The translations under genes and the position numbers were made by a program. This document shows, piece after piece, positions 21,022 through 31,473 of a DNA stretch of 64,000 nt. The DNA is from Anthoceros angustus (taxonomy: Eukaryota; Streptophyta; Anthocerotopsida; Anthocerotales; Anthocerotaceae): NCBI GenBank assembly GCA_010909165.1, contig MU008174.1, positions 496,001-560,000 of the forward strand, written 5' to 3'. The stretch's first letter is position 1; each line of letters starts with the position of its first letter. The notes under the pieces are model-generated. The model was not told where the DNA came from. It ran no database searches and saw only the letters and a program-made list of their open reading frames with translations.

Positions 21022-22724
21022 ATGATGAGGGTTCAGGCGTTTGCCAAGCTGTTTGCCGCGGCACTGTTGCTGCTGCTGCTTGGTCCTGTGAACGCAGCTT
21101 ATGATGATTTGCCTGGATGGAAGGGGGAAACGTGAGTATCGTTTCTGGGATTATGGTCGTGACGAATCGCACCGCGTGTTCTGTGAATTGTGCTTCTCCT
21201 TTCCCGCACGAACAGGACGTTGGTTACTCGTTGCTTAATTGGAGCTTCCTTTGCCTCTGTGGCAGGCACAAAGTTGGCCTCAAGCTGCCCACTGACCGGA
21301 AAGAAGTGCCTCGCATCGACGCTTCTAAGATCACTCAGCTCTCGTGGAAACCTCGGTAAGGCCTTGCGACTTGGGGTAAGATTTTCATTTATGGGGGTTT
21401 CATCTGTCTCTGACTATTGTTTGCGTTTGTTTTCTTCAGTGTTGTGCTTTCTGACTGACTTCTGAGGACAAAAATCTGTGATGGAGCAGGGCATTTGTTT
21501 ATAAAAACTTCCTAACCGATGAGGAGTGTGACCACTTGGTTAACCTGGTAGGAACTTGCTATACCTGATTGTGCGACCTGATTCATGCTGAGTGTCATCT
21601 CTGACTGCCTGGTTATGGCAGGCTAAAGACAAACTACAGAAGTCCATGGTGGCTGACAATGAGTCTGGAAAAAGTTTGTTGAGTGACATTCGGACAAGCT
21701 CTGGGATGTTCTTAAGTAAGGGCCAGGTGAGTGACTCAAAATTTTGAGTTGCCAGCGTTGGGTACGTCTGCGGGACTTCTAAGGTAGTGATATGAAGTAC
21801 ATGCTATCTGGTTTCTTCCAGGACAAGGTTGTGGCCAGGATTGAGGAGAGGATAGCAGCTTGGACGTTCTTACCTATAGGTAAGGAATGTGAGACAATCA
21901 GACATCTGGGACTGGACCCCATTACTGTGAACCGGAAATGTTGGGAGTTGTCCATTTGAGCCCTTGAATGGTATAAACCTCTAACGCCTTGGCCGTGCAG
22001 AAAATGGGGAGGCGATCCAAGTGCTGAAGTATGATCTTGGAGAGAAGTACGAGCCCCACTATGACTATTTCCATGACAAGAATAACCAAGCCCTTGGAGG
22101 TCATCGTGTTGCAACTGTGCTGATGTACTTGTCCAATGTGACAAAAGGTGGAGAGACAGTTTTCCCCAATTCTGAGGTAGGTAGTGTGTTTTTGGGTTCA
22201 GTTTTCGAGGTCTGCACTTTGTGGCCTGGCATTGTGTGGTTTCAATTTTGCTCACATACACCTCGGAACTAATTCATCTGTACAGGAGGATACTGAGGTG
22301 AAGGATGACACATGGTCAGAGTGCGGAAAGCGAGGAAAAGCTGGTACAGAAAAAAATCTTCTGGAGTTGCACATGTGATTGATCGCTTCTGTGTGCTCAC
22401 CAACGTCGATGTGTGTTCTCTGTGGCAGTTAAACCGTTCAAAGGCGACGCCCTGCTGTTTTTCAGCCTATTCCCAGATGCTAACCCCGATGAATCTAGCC
22501 TTCATTGTGGATGTCCTGTCATTGAGGGTGAGAAGTGGTCTGCCACAAAATGGATCCATGTTGCCTCTTTCGACAAACCAAAACCGAAGGATGGAGTCTG
22601 CGAGGACGAAAATGAGAAATGTGGGGAGTGGGCAGCTTATGGAGAATGCAGAAATAACCCAACCTACATGGTGGGCACTCAGGAGTGGCCAGGGTCATGC
22701 CGAAAGAGCTGCAAGGCATGTTGA
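21022..22724 (+). CDS. P4H: Prolyl 4-hydroxylase with ShKT domain (8 exons)
   Basis: Exons are 21022-21131, 21266-21355, 21490-21547, 21622-21726, 21822-21879, 22001-22176, 22286-22343 and 22429-22724. All introns are GT-AG with consistent phases. The product is 316 residues. The N-terminus has a hydrophobic leucine run (residues about 8-21) that serves as signal peptide or membrane anchor. The catalytic Fe(II)/2-oxoglutarate dioxygenase core contains PHYDYF (His160, Asp162), the distal metal ligand His244 in SLHCGCPV, and Lys254 in EKWSATKW for 2-oxoglutarate. Residues about 276-316 form a six-cysteine ShKT module ending CRKSCKAC, typical of plant P4Hs. Family members hydroxylate proline in cell-wall hydroxyproline-rich glycoproteins and secreted peptides in the ER/Golgi. 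The residue after His244 is Cys where the family, as I recall it, usually has Gly. The structure is otherwise complete. Confidence 0.95.
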
Positions 22725-22744
22725 ACTTGTAATATACTCGCGTA

Positions 22745-24839
22745 AACCGATGTACGCTACAGCACTGCGACGGTTTTCAAGTGGGTGGCAAATGAATGTA
22801 GTCCGCGGAGTGTAACCAGTTGGTCGGACGAATCTGCTGTCGTTGGACTCTCTAATAGAGTGTTGGAATATCTTATATATTATTATTATCGTGTTAGACA
22901 TCAACGTCCTGTGAAGTAAAAGAACAGGGCCAACGGTCCTCGGTTGTCATCGACGCCTTTCCGTCTATACCCGATGGCCATTAAGGCCGCCGGTACGCCC
23001 TATAAGGCCACGTCATTAAGAAGACAACCTCTTCCGTTGTCGGATGGGACATCCATCCCTCGTCAACCGTGTGCGCCTAACCGTGCGTCGTTCCTAACCG
23101 TGCGATCCCCGTTCCGTGGATGCTCACCCCGGAGCCCCGGGAGAACGGGACGGGATGGACGCTCACCAGCTCGGACCGTCCAAATGGACACACATTTATA
23201 AGAACGTCGTGATTAAGCATTCTGAGCTTAGATCGATACTTAGATGGGGTGCCTAAAGGGAGTGGATGCCCTTGGTGCAAGTAGCTTAGGCACACCATGG
23301 TACAAGTTATTAAGTACCAAGTCCCATGACGGAAATCCATCCTTAGTGGACTTAAATAAAATTCTTCTTCTTCTTCTTCTTCTGACCTCCCGTTTCAGAA
23401 GAACTCGGCCCGGCCCGTTGCAGAGGATGTTTCTTGAGACTACAATTCGCCTTCACAAATAGGTTCTCGCTAGTTTATTTATGTTAACACGAGTGTTCAA
23501 TGGTTTTAGTTGAACCATTTTCGTGTCCCGACAAGCCTAAAGATTGGTAGTTGTTACCTCTAAAGTAAATTTATTTTATATCAGTTAAAATATATAGGAC
23601 TATGAGATTATCAAGGTCATTGCTAATTTACAAATCAACTTGAGAAATTACATATGTTTGTCCACTTGAAATTTAAGGAGAAGAATAACATTTTTCTTGA
23701 TCATAGTCCACTGTGACATAATAATCTAGTAGAGATTGAAAACAAGACATCAATGAAACTCTTAATATAAATATTTTGATATTTCTTACAACAAATTTAA
23801 TTATTTGATATTTAAAAAAATACTTACTTGTTCCAGATATAAAAAATGGTTCGTCCAAGTGATCTCCTATCGGTCCTGAACATTAAAGACTTGACTATCA
23901 ATACAAAAACAATGATGTGTGCATGAATGTTTCAAGTATAGGAAAATCTCAAATATTGTGTGAAATTGTTACATATGTAGTAGTATACCGAATGTCTGGA
24001 AGATTTCTCCACCATATGGATCCAAAATCTTAAGCCTTGTACATTTTGCGAGGCATATAAGTATAATATTGTTGAGTAGGAACAATATGAGGAGTAATTT
24101 GCTCCATCTCATTATGTTACGTAACATGGTGTATGAGCTACAATAACTTATTCAAGGATATACACTTACTACAATTCATTATAAAGTCTTTATATATCCC
24201 GCATAATATTTTATGAAATTTATTATCTTATTATTATCTATTTCATAATTTAAATATATATTATTAATTCTATTTCATAGAAATATGTGTAGAATATTTT
24301 TGCATGAACTTCCTCTAGTCCTATCATAGATTTGTTAGTAGCCTTGGTAGGTTATCCACCATCACCTAAAACTTGCATGTAAAATAGTTACATATATATT
24401 TTGTACTAAAAAATAGTTATAGTTAACTTGCAAGTTATAAATGAATAATTATTCATTTGAGTCCTATACATTAAATGCTATTGGATTAACTAATGTCACC
24501 ACCGTGAAGCCCTATTCAAGTGTTATGGTAACAAATATAACACTTTTGTATTACCACATTAAAGAAAAACTCTATTCATCATTGAAAATTATGTCCATCT
24601 CCATGATAAGAAATATCACCTTTTCTACTAACTACGTTGGTGTAAAACTTTCATATCATTGACAGTAGCCTCACTTGGAGTTAGAACCATAGTAAGGACA
24701 AAAATAATTGTAGTGGACAGGATGTGTATCTGGGTCTCAAATTAGAGGGCCAACATGTAGCGGGTTTCATTCCACTTAGAATTTGGATTGCTTTTAGTGA
24801 CCTCTTTTTCAGTACATTGCTCAGTTTCTCAGCTCGGAA
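22745..24839. other. Long AT-rich intergenic spacer
   Basis: No gene is seen. A (TTC)7 microsatellite lies at 23362-23383 just after AATAAA. From about 23480 the sequence is strongly AT-rich with only short frames. 22920-23230 is GC-richer and looks like a foreign block, perhaps an old LTR or SINE, but I found no terminal repeats to prove it. Confidence 0.5.
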
Positions 24840-25094
24840 GCTGCTTCGAATCATGCCAACTCTAGGGCTCTCCTAGCAAGAAGCCATCGCGCTGCTTCGA
24901 ATCATGCCAACTCTTGGGCTCTCCTAGCAAGAAGCCATTGCGCTGCTTCGAATCATGCCAACTCTTGGGCTCTCCTAGCAAGAAGCCATTGCGCTGCTTC
25001 GAATCATGCCAACTCTTGGGCTCTCCTAGCAAGAAGCCATTGCGCTGCTTCGAATCATGCCAACTCTTAGGCTCTCCTAGCAAGAAGCCATTGC
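24840..25094. repeat. Five tandem copies of a 51-base repeat
   Basis: Units starting GCTGCTTCGAATCATGCCAA begin at 24840, 24891, 24942, 24993 and 25044. The period is exactly 51 bases and the units are nearly identical (one GGG/AGG and one C/T change). Because 51 is a multiple of three, both strands stay open and give 17-residue peptide repeats. There is no start context or known motif, so this is more likely a minisatellite than a gene. Confidence 0.95.
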
Positions 25095-25934
25095 GCTTCT
25101 GGATTTGATGTTGACTGCGAATGATCTGATTAAGCGGTTTGCATCGGTTTGCATCACCTCATAATCCATTCAGGCTGACGCTAATAGATGAAGCTGGAAA
25201 AATTCTAGACATTGGGGGTTTGTTGACGCCTGCCACTCTTAAACAAGTGCGTGAGCAGGTGGATGCAGACTTGTTGGTTAATCCGTTGCAATGGCTTGCC
25301 ACGCAAATCCAGCGAAGGGTACACCTTCTTAGGAAGTTTTCTGTTGGCATGTGTTGTGATGCTCATCAATGCGGCGGGCCTTGATTTTTGAATAGGCCTA
25401 GTCTAGCTTAATCCTCGTGCTTTCCCCTATCTCCATGAGTTCACTCCTTATGTGTTGTTTATATTCAATATAAATCAGTAATGATTACACTAAAAAAAAC
25501 TTTGCCTTCTCTCCCTTGAGGAGTGATGCTATAGCTAGCTAGGACTTTCAATAATTTAGTGGAACTTTGTGGTTCAGCGATCCTCGGTTCGGATCTCCAC
25601 TAGGATGAGGTTCCATCCATCCCATATTACTCCCAACTTTTGGTGGCTTGTCTGTTGTAAAGCTATTTAGGATCGTCTACGGATATAAGATCTTTGTTGT
25701 AGGAGGCCTTTGTGGCCCTTGGACATAAGGTTCTTGTACGGGCTATCTCGCCCGCAAAAAAAGGGGCTGTTGTAAAGTCGTTAGGCCCTATTTGATATAT
25801 GATCTCCACTAGTTCTTAGCTTGCAATGGGCCATTGTAGTAAAGTTGTATGGGGCCTCTGCCTGCAGGCAACGAGCCTACTGTTACAAGGTTTTCTAGGC
25901 CTCCTGATGGGTTATCTCCGCTGTTATAAAATCC
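25095..25934. other. Spacer with weak repeat similarity
   Basis: A short open frame at 25139-25384 has no family signature. The region 25555-25625 (cctcggttcggatctccact) is weakly similar to the 5S-like repeats at 47.8-48.2 kb. Runs such as CTCGCCCGCAAAAAA (about 25748) look like transposon debris. Confidence 0.3.
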
Positions 25935-26255
25935 TTGAGGACCCTCTATATTGTTGAGCGTTTCGAGCAGCTGACATTTGCAAACCAGGAAGCGGGTGAT
26001 GCACAGCGCATTCAGCTGTTCTATGGTGTTCTTCGGGGAGGACCAGCAAAGTGGTATAGGCGCGAATATCTCAAGTCAGCCACACCTCCAGCCACCTTTG
26101 AAGAGTTAAAAAGCGCCTTCTGTGAGAGGTTTAGGGGGCTCGACGTGGAGGGATATGTGTTGTCCCAACTTGAAAAGCTGCAGAGAGGAAGGAAGGAAAC
26201 CTTGCAAGCGTATGTTGAGAGGTTTCACAGCTTATGCGATCGGGGTAGAATATAA
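25935..26255 (+). pseudogene. Ty3/gypsy gag fragment
   Basis: The open frame reads FYGVLRGGPAKWYRREYL, FEELKSAFCERFRG and LQAYVERFHSLCDRG, the conserved core of the retrotransposon gag family PF03732. Only the central gag is present, with no zinc knuckle, protease or LTR nearby, so it is an orphan fragment. It ends about 330 bases upstream of the next gene's start codon. Confidence 0.75.
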
Positions 26256-26584
26256 ATAAGTTATAATAAATAATCTTCCCACACCAATGTAAATTGTTTC
26301 CTTCGTCTTCCCTCACCGGGTGAATCTGTAATTCGATGAACCTTCCGTTTGAGTCTTCGACAACACTGGCAGAAGACTCGGCCTCGTTGAGAGGCACTGT
26401 TGAATTACGCTCACCTCTTGGGTTAAGGCCCCCCGTTTCCGGTGTGCATGATAAATGTCTTAGCAGGAGCGGGATGAAGCGCTCACGCTCGCTCTCGAAG
26501 TTGGAACGCAGCGCTATGTAGTTCCCCGCCCTCCCCTGCTGGTTGCTGCTGAGGTTTTGCTCTTCTCACGGCTGAGTGGCCGGT

Positions 26585-29500
26585 ATGGAGGTGGCCTCAC
26601 ACCCCCAGGAGACCGTACGGTTGTTCGTGAGCACCAGAGACGCAGATTGTCGGCGGTTTGCTGTGTGTGTGCACGGTGGCGACAGCATCGGCGATGTCAG
26701 AGGTAGGGTGTCTCAGCTCCAATTTCTTGCTCTCTGGTAAGTGCGAGCATAATTCTGCTTTCAGGTGAAGGTCTTGTCCTCGTGCCTTGTGCGGTGTGCA
26801 ATTTCAACGTGCGGTGTGCAATTTCAACGTGCGGTGTGCATCGTCAATTTTCTTGTTTTCACGCTTCCTGTGTTTTTTCTGCTGGCAGAGACGCTGCAGC
26901 GGGCTTTGAAGTCGCTTCCTGACTTTCCTCAAGATTTGAATATCACGTCTATAGAGGTAAGAGAGCGTGGCCAGCCGTGCTCAGGTGCGAGGGCGCGTGT
27001 TTTGGAGGCGTTTGTTGTTGAGGCCTTCTTTTGAATGTTTTGGTGAGGTACTGACCTTCCTGGTTTGCAAATTGTTCGCAGTATGAGTATGAAGGGGATG
27101 ACTATGTGCTTACCGATCCCCTCCGGGTTAGGGACATCTTTAGTGGGGAGACTGCTAAGCTGAAGGTGAAAGTCGGCGTCTGCCAAGGGGACAAGGTAGC
27201 TTTGCCGGTTTCGCAGTCTTCTGGAGGTCAGAACCGGAAGGTATCTGGCATGCCGGTTACTGCATCCCCGGCCAAGGCGAGCCTGAAAGCAGGAGGTGGC
27301 AAGGACAAGTTCTTCGGGCAGAACGAGTCTGCAGAAGATGTTGAGGTGATCGGAAGTTCTGAACCACCGGACCTTCGTATTCTTGATGAGGATGCACCTG
27401 GGGTCAAGACTCCTGAGATTGGCAAATGCACGGCGGACGCAGAAGTGCTGCTAGGAGCTAATGGAGCACATGAGCAGAGTCCTATGGATCTGGACGCACT
27501 CCATACACCGGGAAGGGAAATGCATATGGATGAAGACGAGCCAGCCACGAACCCATTTGGTTCGCCTGCTGTCCAAAGCATCGATACAATAATAGGGTCA
27601 CCGGCAGGTGAGACGAATCTTGTGGTGCGTCCTAGTCCCCATCGTCAAGGACCGTGCAGGACTGTTGTTTTAGCTAGTCAAAATGAGGATGAAAATGGCT
27701 CGGAGGTTCCACGGCCTGGAGTGGTAGGCGAAAGTTTGAGGGAGCCAGTCTTGAAGGGTCGTCTGGCGGATACAGGGCAACAGGGCAAGGGGGAAAATGT
27801 CGTGCGTTCCAGTCCCCGGCATCAACGACAGCGGGAGACTGTTGTTTCAGCTGGTGCAAACGAGGATGACAATGTTACGGAGATTCCACAATCAGGAGTA
27901 GCAGGCGGAAGTTCGAGGGAGCCAGTCTTGGAGGGTCCTTTGCTGGATGCAGGGCAAGGGGGCAAGGGTGGAAATGCGGTGCGTTCTAGTCCTCGGCGTC
28001 AACGTCAGCGTGGGACTGTTGTTTCAGCTAGTGTAAATGAGGCTGGCAATGTTATGGAGATTCCAAGTTCGAGGGAGCCTATCGTGGACATTCCTCAGCA
28101 GCAGGATGCAGGGCAACAGGGCAAGGGTGGAAATGTGGTGCGTTCTAGTCCTCAACAGCGACAGAATGGGACTTTTGTTTCAGCTAGTGCAAATGAGGCT
28201 GGCCATGTTATGGAGATTCCAAGTTCGAGGGAGCCTATCGTGGACATTCCTCAGCAGCAGGATGCAGGGCAACAGGGCAAGGGTGGAAATGTGGTGCGTT
28301 CTAGTCCTCGGCGTCAACGACAGAATGGGACTTTTGTTTCAGCTAGTGCAAATGAGGCTGGCCATGTTATGGAGATTCCAAGTTCGAGGGAGCCTATCGT
28401 GGACATTCCTCAGCAGCAGGATGCAGGGCAACAGGGCAAGGGTGGAAATGTGGTGCGTTCTAGTCCCCGACGTCAACGACAGAGTGGGACTGTTGTTTCA
28501 GCTAGTGCAAACGAGGCTGGCAAAGTTATGGAGATTCCAAGTTCGAGGGAGCCTATCGTGGACATTCCCCAGCAGCAGGATGTAGGGCAACAGGGCAGGG
28601 GTGGAGTTGTGGTGCGTTCTAGTCCCCATCGTCAAGGACAGCGCGGAACTGTTGGAACATCTAGTGCAAATGGGGATGACAATGTCATGGAGATTCCAAG
28701 GTTTGAGGTTCATGATCTTCGACCCAGTGACAATGGAGGTAGGTTGGACAGATTCAACCCAGCCCTCGTGTTGGCTTACAGCTTTTTTTGCGCCGTTTGA
28801 CTCTTTTCATCTCCAATTCATAGGGGAGCAGCTAATTGCTCTATGCTATTTATACAGATCATCAGGCAGCTGTGGTTGTGGACCAAAGTGAAGCGGTTCC
28901 GGCAACTCAGGAGACAAATGAATCTTGTGAAACCGCAAGTGAACCATACACGAGACCTTCTAAACGTAAACATGGTAAACATTCATCAGCTTCTCGTTGT
29001 GGTCTGTAGATGAAGTGGATGCTTCCTGAAGCAAAACCATGCAGGCTGTCCATATTTGTTGCTTTGCTCCCATGCATTTACACCCTCTAGGTGTCAGGTG
29101 TGAGGCATTTCCTTCCTGTTTCTAATGGCTTTAAACGTTGTGACCCAAGGGAAGGCTAGCGGTTATTGTTGACCATGATGAGTACCCTAACAAACAAACA
29201 TTGGATGTCAGGCTCAAAATCAAGGAGGCATGGTGAGAATGGTGGTTCTGGCAAATATTCTCATCCAAGTAGGAAGAAGTCACATAGAAGAGCGACAAAC
29301 AAAGCACAAAGTGAGATGAAGTAAGCTCCAGCTTATTGATTTAGCCGAGGCCCGTCGCTGCAGCAAATATTGGAGGGCTTGTGAGCTGGTTTTTGTCACA
29401 CTGAATTGGTAGATCGTGTTGGTAGAAACCAGCGTTTAAAATGCAGGATGTAACTGAGAGCATCAATGTTTCACCGTCCCCTTCCTGCACCAACTATCCA

Positions 29501-31039
29501 GCTTGCTGGCTGTTCTTTCACTAATCTTGCTTTTTGTCTTCTCATAGACTTGCAAGTGAGCTTGCTGATGGTGTGGAAACTGCCAACTGGGAGGGAGCCA
29601 ATGGCGTAGAAACTGGCAATAGCGTGGAAGCCATCGGAGTGGAAGGCAATAGGGTAGAAGCCAATGGCGTGGTAACTGACAAGAGTGTGGAAGCCAATGG
29701 TGTAGAAGGCGACAGTAGAGTGGAAGTTGATGGCGTGGAAGTTGGCAACAGGGTGGAAGCCAATGGTGTAGAAGGGGACAGTAGAGTGGAAGCCAAGGGC
29801 TTGGAAGTTGACAACAGGGTAGAAGCCAATGGCACGAAAACTGGTGACAGGGGGGAACCAGTTGCAGAAGAAAGTCCTGTCATACCAGATCTTGTCACAC
29901 CATCTCAAGTACCTGCCACCAACAACTCTGGAAGGGCTCGCGCAAAGCGAAAAGCTAACAGAAATCATGATGAGTGCATACCAGTTGATGACAATGAGGG
30001 TCCTCCTGCTCCTGTAGTTGCAGAGCCAGGCTCTGTAGCAGATCATAATAAGGAGCCCAATAATTTGAGCACCTCACCAAACAGTGATGGTGATGCACAA
30101 CAGCCAGAAGAGGCACTGCGAAGGGAACCGGTGGCTGAAAGAAATGCTGGAGGAGCTGCCGAAACACGTCAGTCAAAGAGAAGGAGAAAGCTTGTGAAAG
30201 CAGCGCAGAGTAAAGCAGAGGAGGGCCGTCAACAGAAGGCGCATGGACAGGGCGAGACGAGCTCCAATGGAGTAGAAGAACCAGTAAGCCATAGCAGCCC
30301 ACAGAAGCCGGATGGACAGGGGGTGGAAGGTTCAAATCGAGTAGAAGACAGCAACCTTCAGGAGGCAAATGGACGGGGTGGCACAGGTTCACAAGGAGCA
30401 GGTGTAATCTGCCCAGAGAAAGTAAGGAATGCATTTCATGCGATAGTGGGAGAGGGGCTAAGGTCCTCACCCAGAAAAAGGATGGACAGACCGACTCAAA
30501 ATGTTGCTCCCGGAACTGGCACATCCATCCTAGAGCCTGGTGAAAATCCTGAGACGGAGCAGGTCGAAGGGCAGCTGTCAGGAGGGAACCAGACGAGGAG
30601 CTCCCCTCGTAAGGCCACGACTGGGGAAGACGTGATCGCTCCTGGTGTACAGTCGGACACACCTGTGGTTTTGTCTTCTGATGAGGCTAGTCCAGAAGTT
30701 AAAAAAAAGAAAAAGAGGGCAAGTGGAAAGAGGAGGAAGAAAGAACCGAGCAAGAGCCAGCAAACAGAAAATGGCAGCAAGGCGTTGGATGCTGAGCTCA
30801 CTGACGACGTTGATTACAACCCAACTGTTTCTAATGATGAGAGGATCACACCAGGAACCGCACGAAAGCGGAAGGACAGGGAGAAGTCCGACAAGAAAGC
30901 AGCAGTGGAAGGCGATCAGGCACGAGTACCCTGCAGGTTCAAGAACTTGGGTTGCCAAAGGGATTACCAGTACAAGACATCAGCGTATTATCTGCACTGC
31001 AAAAGCTGTGTGCACAGGGGGGACTGCCCCTCTCCTTGA
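26585..31039 (+). CDS. Ubiquitin-like-start protein with tandem repeats and Cys-rich end (6 exons)
   Basis: Exons are 26585-26702, 26889-26956, 27082-28738, 28858-28974, 29212-29320 and 29548-31039. Their phases fit and give 1186 residues. Residues about 9-95 (ETVRLFVSTRDADC to GETAKLKVKV) look like a beta-grasp, ubiquitin-like or coilin-N-like fold, judged from pattern only. Residues about 240-595 are seven degenerate repeats built around VVRSSPRRQRQ and IPSSREPIVDIPQQQ. Residues about 695-800 are Val-Glu/Asn-Gly repeats (NGVEGDSRVE). Basic patches (VKKKKKRASGKRRKKE) suggest nuclear location. The last 36 residues (CRFKNLGCQRDY, then LHCKSCVHRGDCP) have the Cys/His spacing of SIAH/TRAF-type zinc fingers. 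Coilin or a plant-specific nuclear scaffold are candidate roles. The gene converges on the kinase gene, with 434 bases between the stop codons. Confidence 0.8.
26795..26850. repeat. 20-base tandem repeat in intron 1
   Basis: The unit TGCGGTGTGCAATTTCAACG occurs about 2.7 times within the first intron of the ubiquitin-like-start gene. Confidence 0.85.
27613..28680 (+). repeat. In-frame coding tandem repeats (about 140-180 bases each, seven units)
   Basis: Units begin at VVR[P/S]SP.. codons. The third to sixth units are almost identical at the DNA level (for example 28130-28320 versus 28283-28460), whereas the first two and the last are diverged. All unit lengths preserve the frame. This is an actively homogenised coding minisatellite. 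Confidence 0.85.
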
Positions 31040-31473
31040 GTGCCGCAGTTTCTAATTTTTGCTCTCGATCTCCTGTCTTCCGTTGCAGTTTCACAAGTGA
31101 GCAACCTATCCAGAAGTGAGTTGGGAGTTCCCGGGGAGGGGTGCCGAGACTGTGACAAGCCGGGGCACCGCAATGCCCCAAATTTTGCACACAGATGGTA
31201 GTTCAAGACGGCCACTGCGACTCCAACTTTGTAGAACCTGGTGGAAGTTGCTGTTTTCCCCGTGTGATTAATTTTATATATAAGCAGGAACCCGGAGATG
31301 AAGCCTGAACCACGAACGACAGCCCATTAGACTAGACCTAAGCCTCGTCGTCCAAATGTGATCTCGACTTGAGAAAAGAATAGTTGTACACAAACCATGA
31401 GGGCCCTGGGGAATGAGAGCCGCATGGTCCCTTTATTGGGAAAAAAACCAGAGCTGAACAAGCGAAGCATCCG
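31040..31473. other. Convergent 3' spacer; possible extra zinc-knuckle exon
   Basis: This is the shared 3' space of two convergent genes. An alternative last exon of the upstream gene may lie at 31089-31201. It follows a TTCCGTTGCAG acceptor and contains CRDCDKPGHRNAP, a partial CCHC knuckle, before a TAG. No convincing matching donor was found. Confidence 0.3.

Noticed and set aside
24840-25094. CRISPR-like regular repeats
   Set aside because: The 51-base units are directly adjacent with no spacers, and the genome is eukaryotic.
29471-30662. Minus-strand frames of 191 and 235 codons
   Set aside because: They lie opposite exon 6 of the ubiquitin-like-start gene and mirror its coding repeats.
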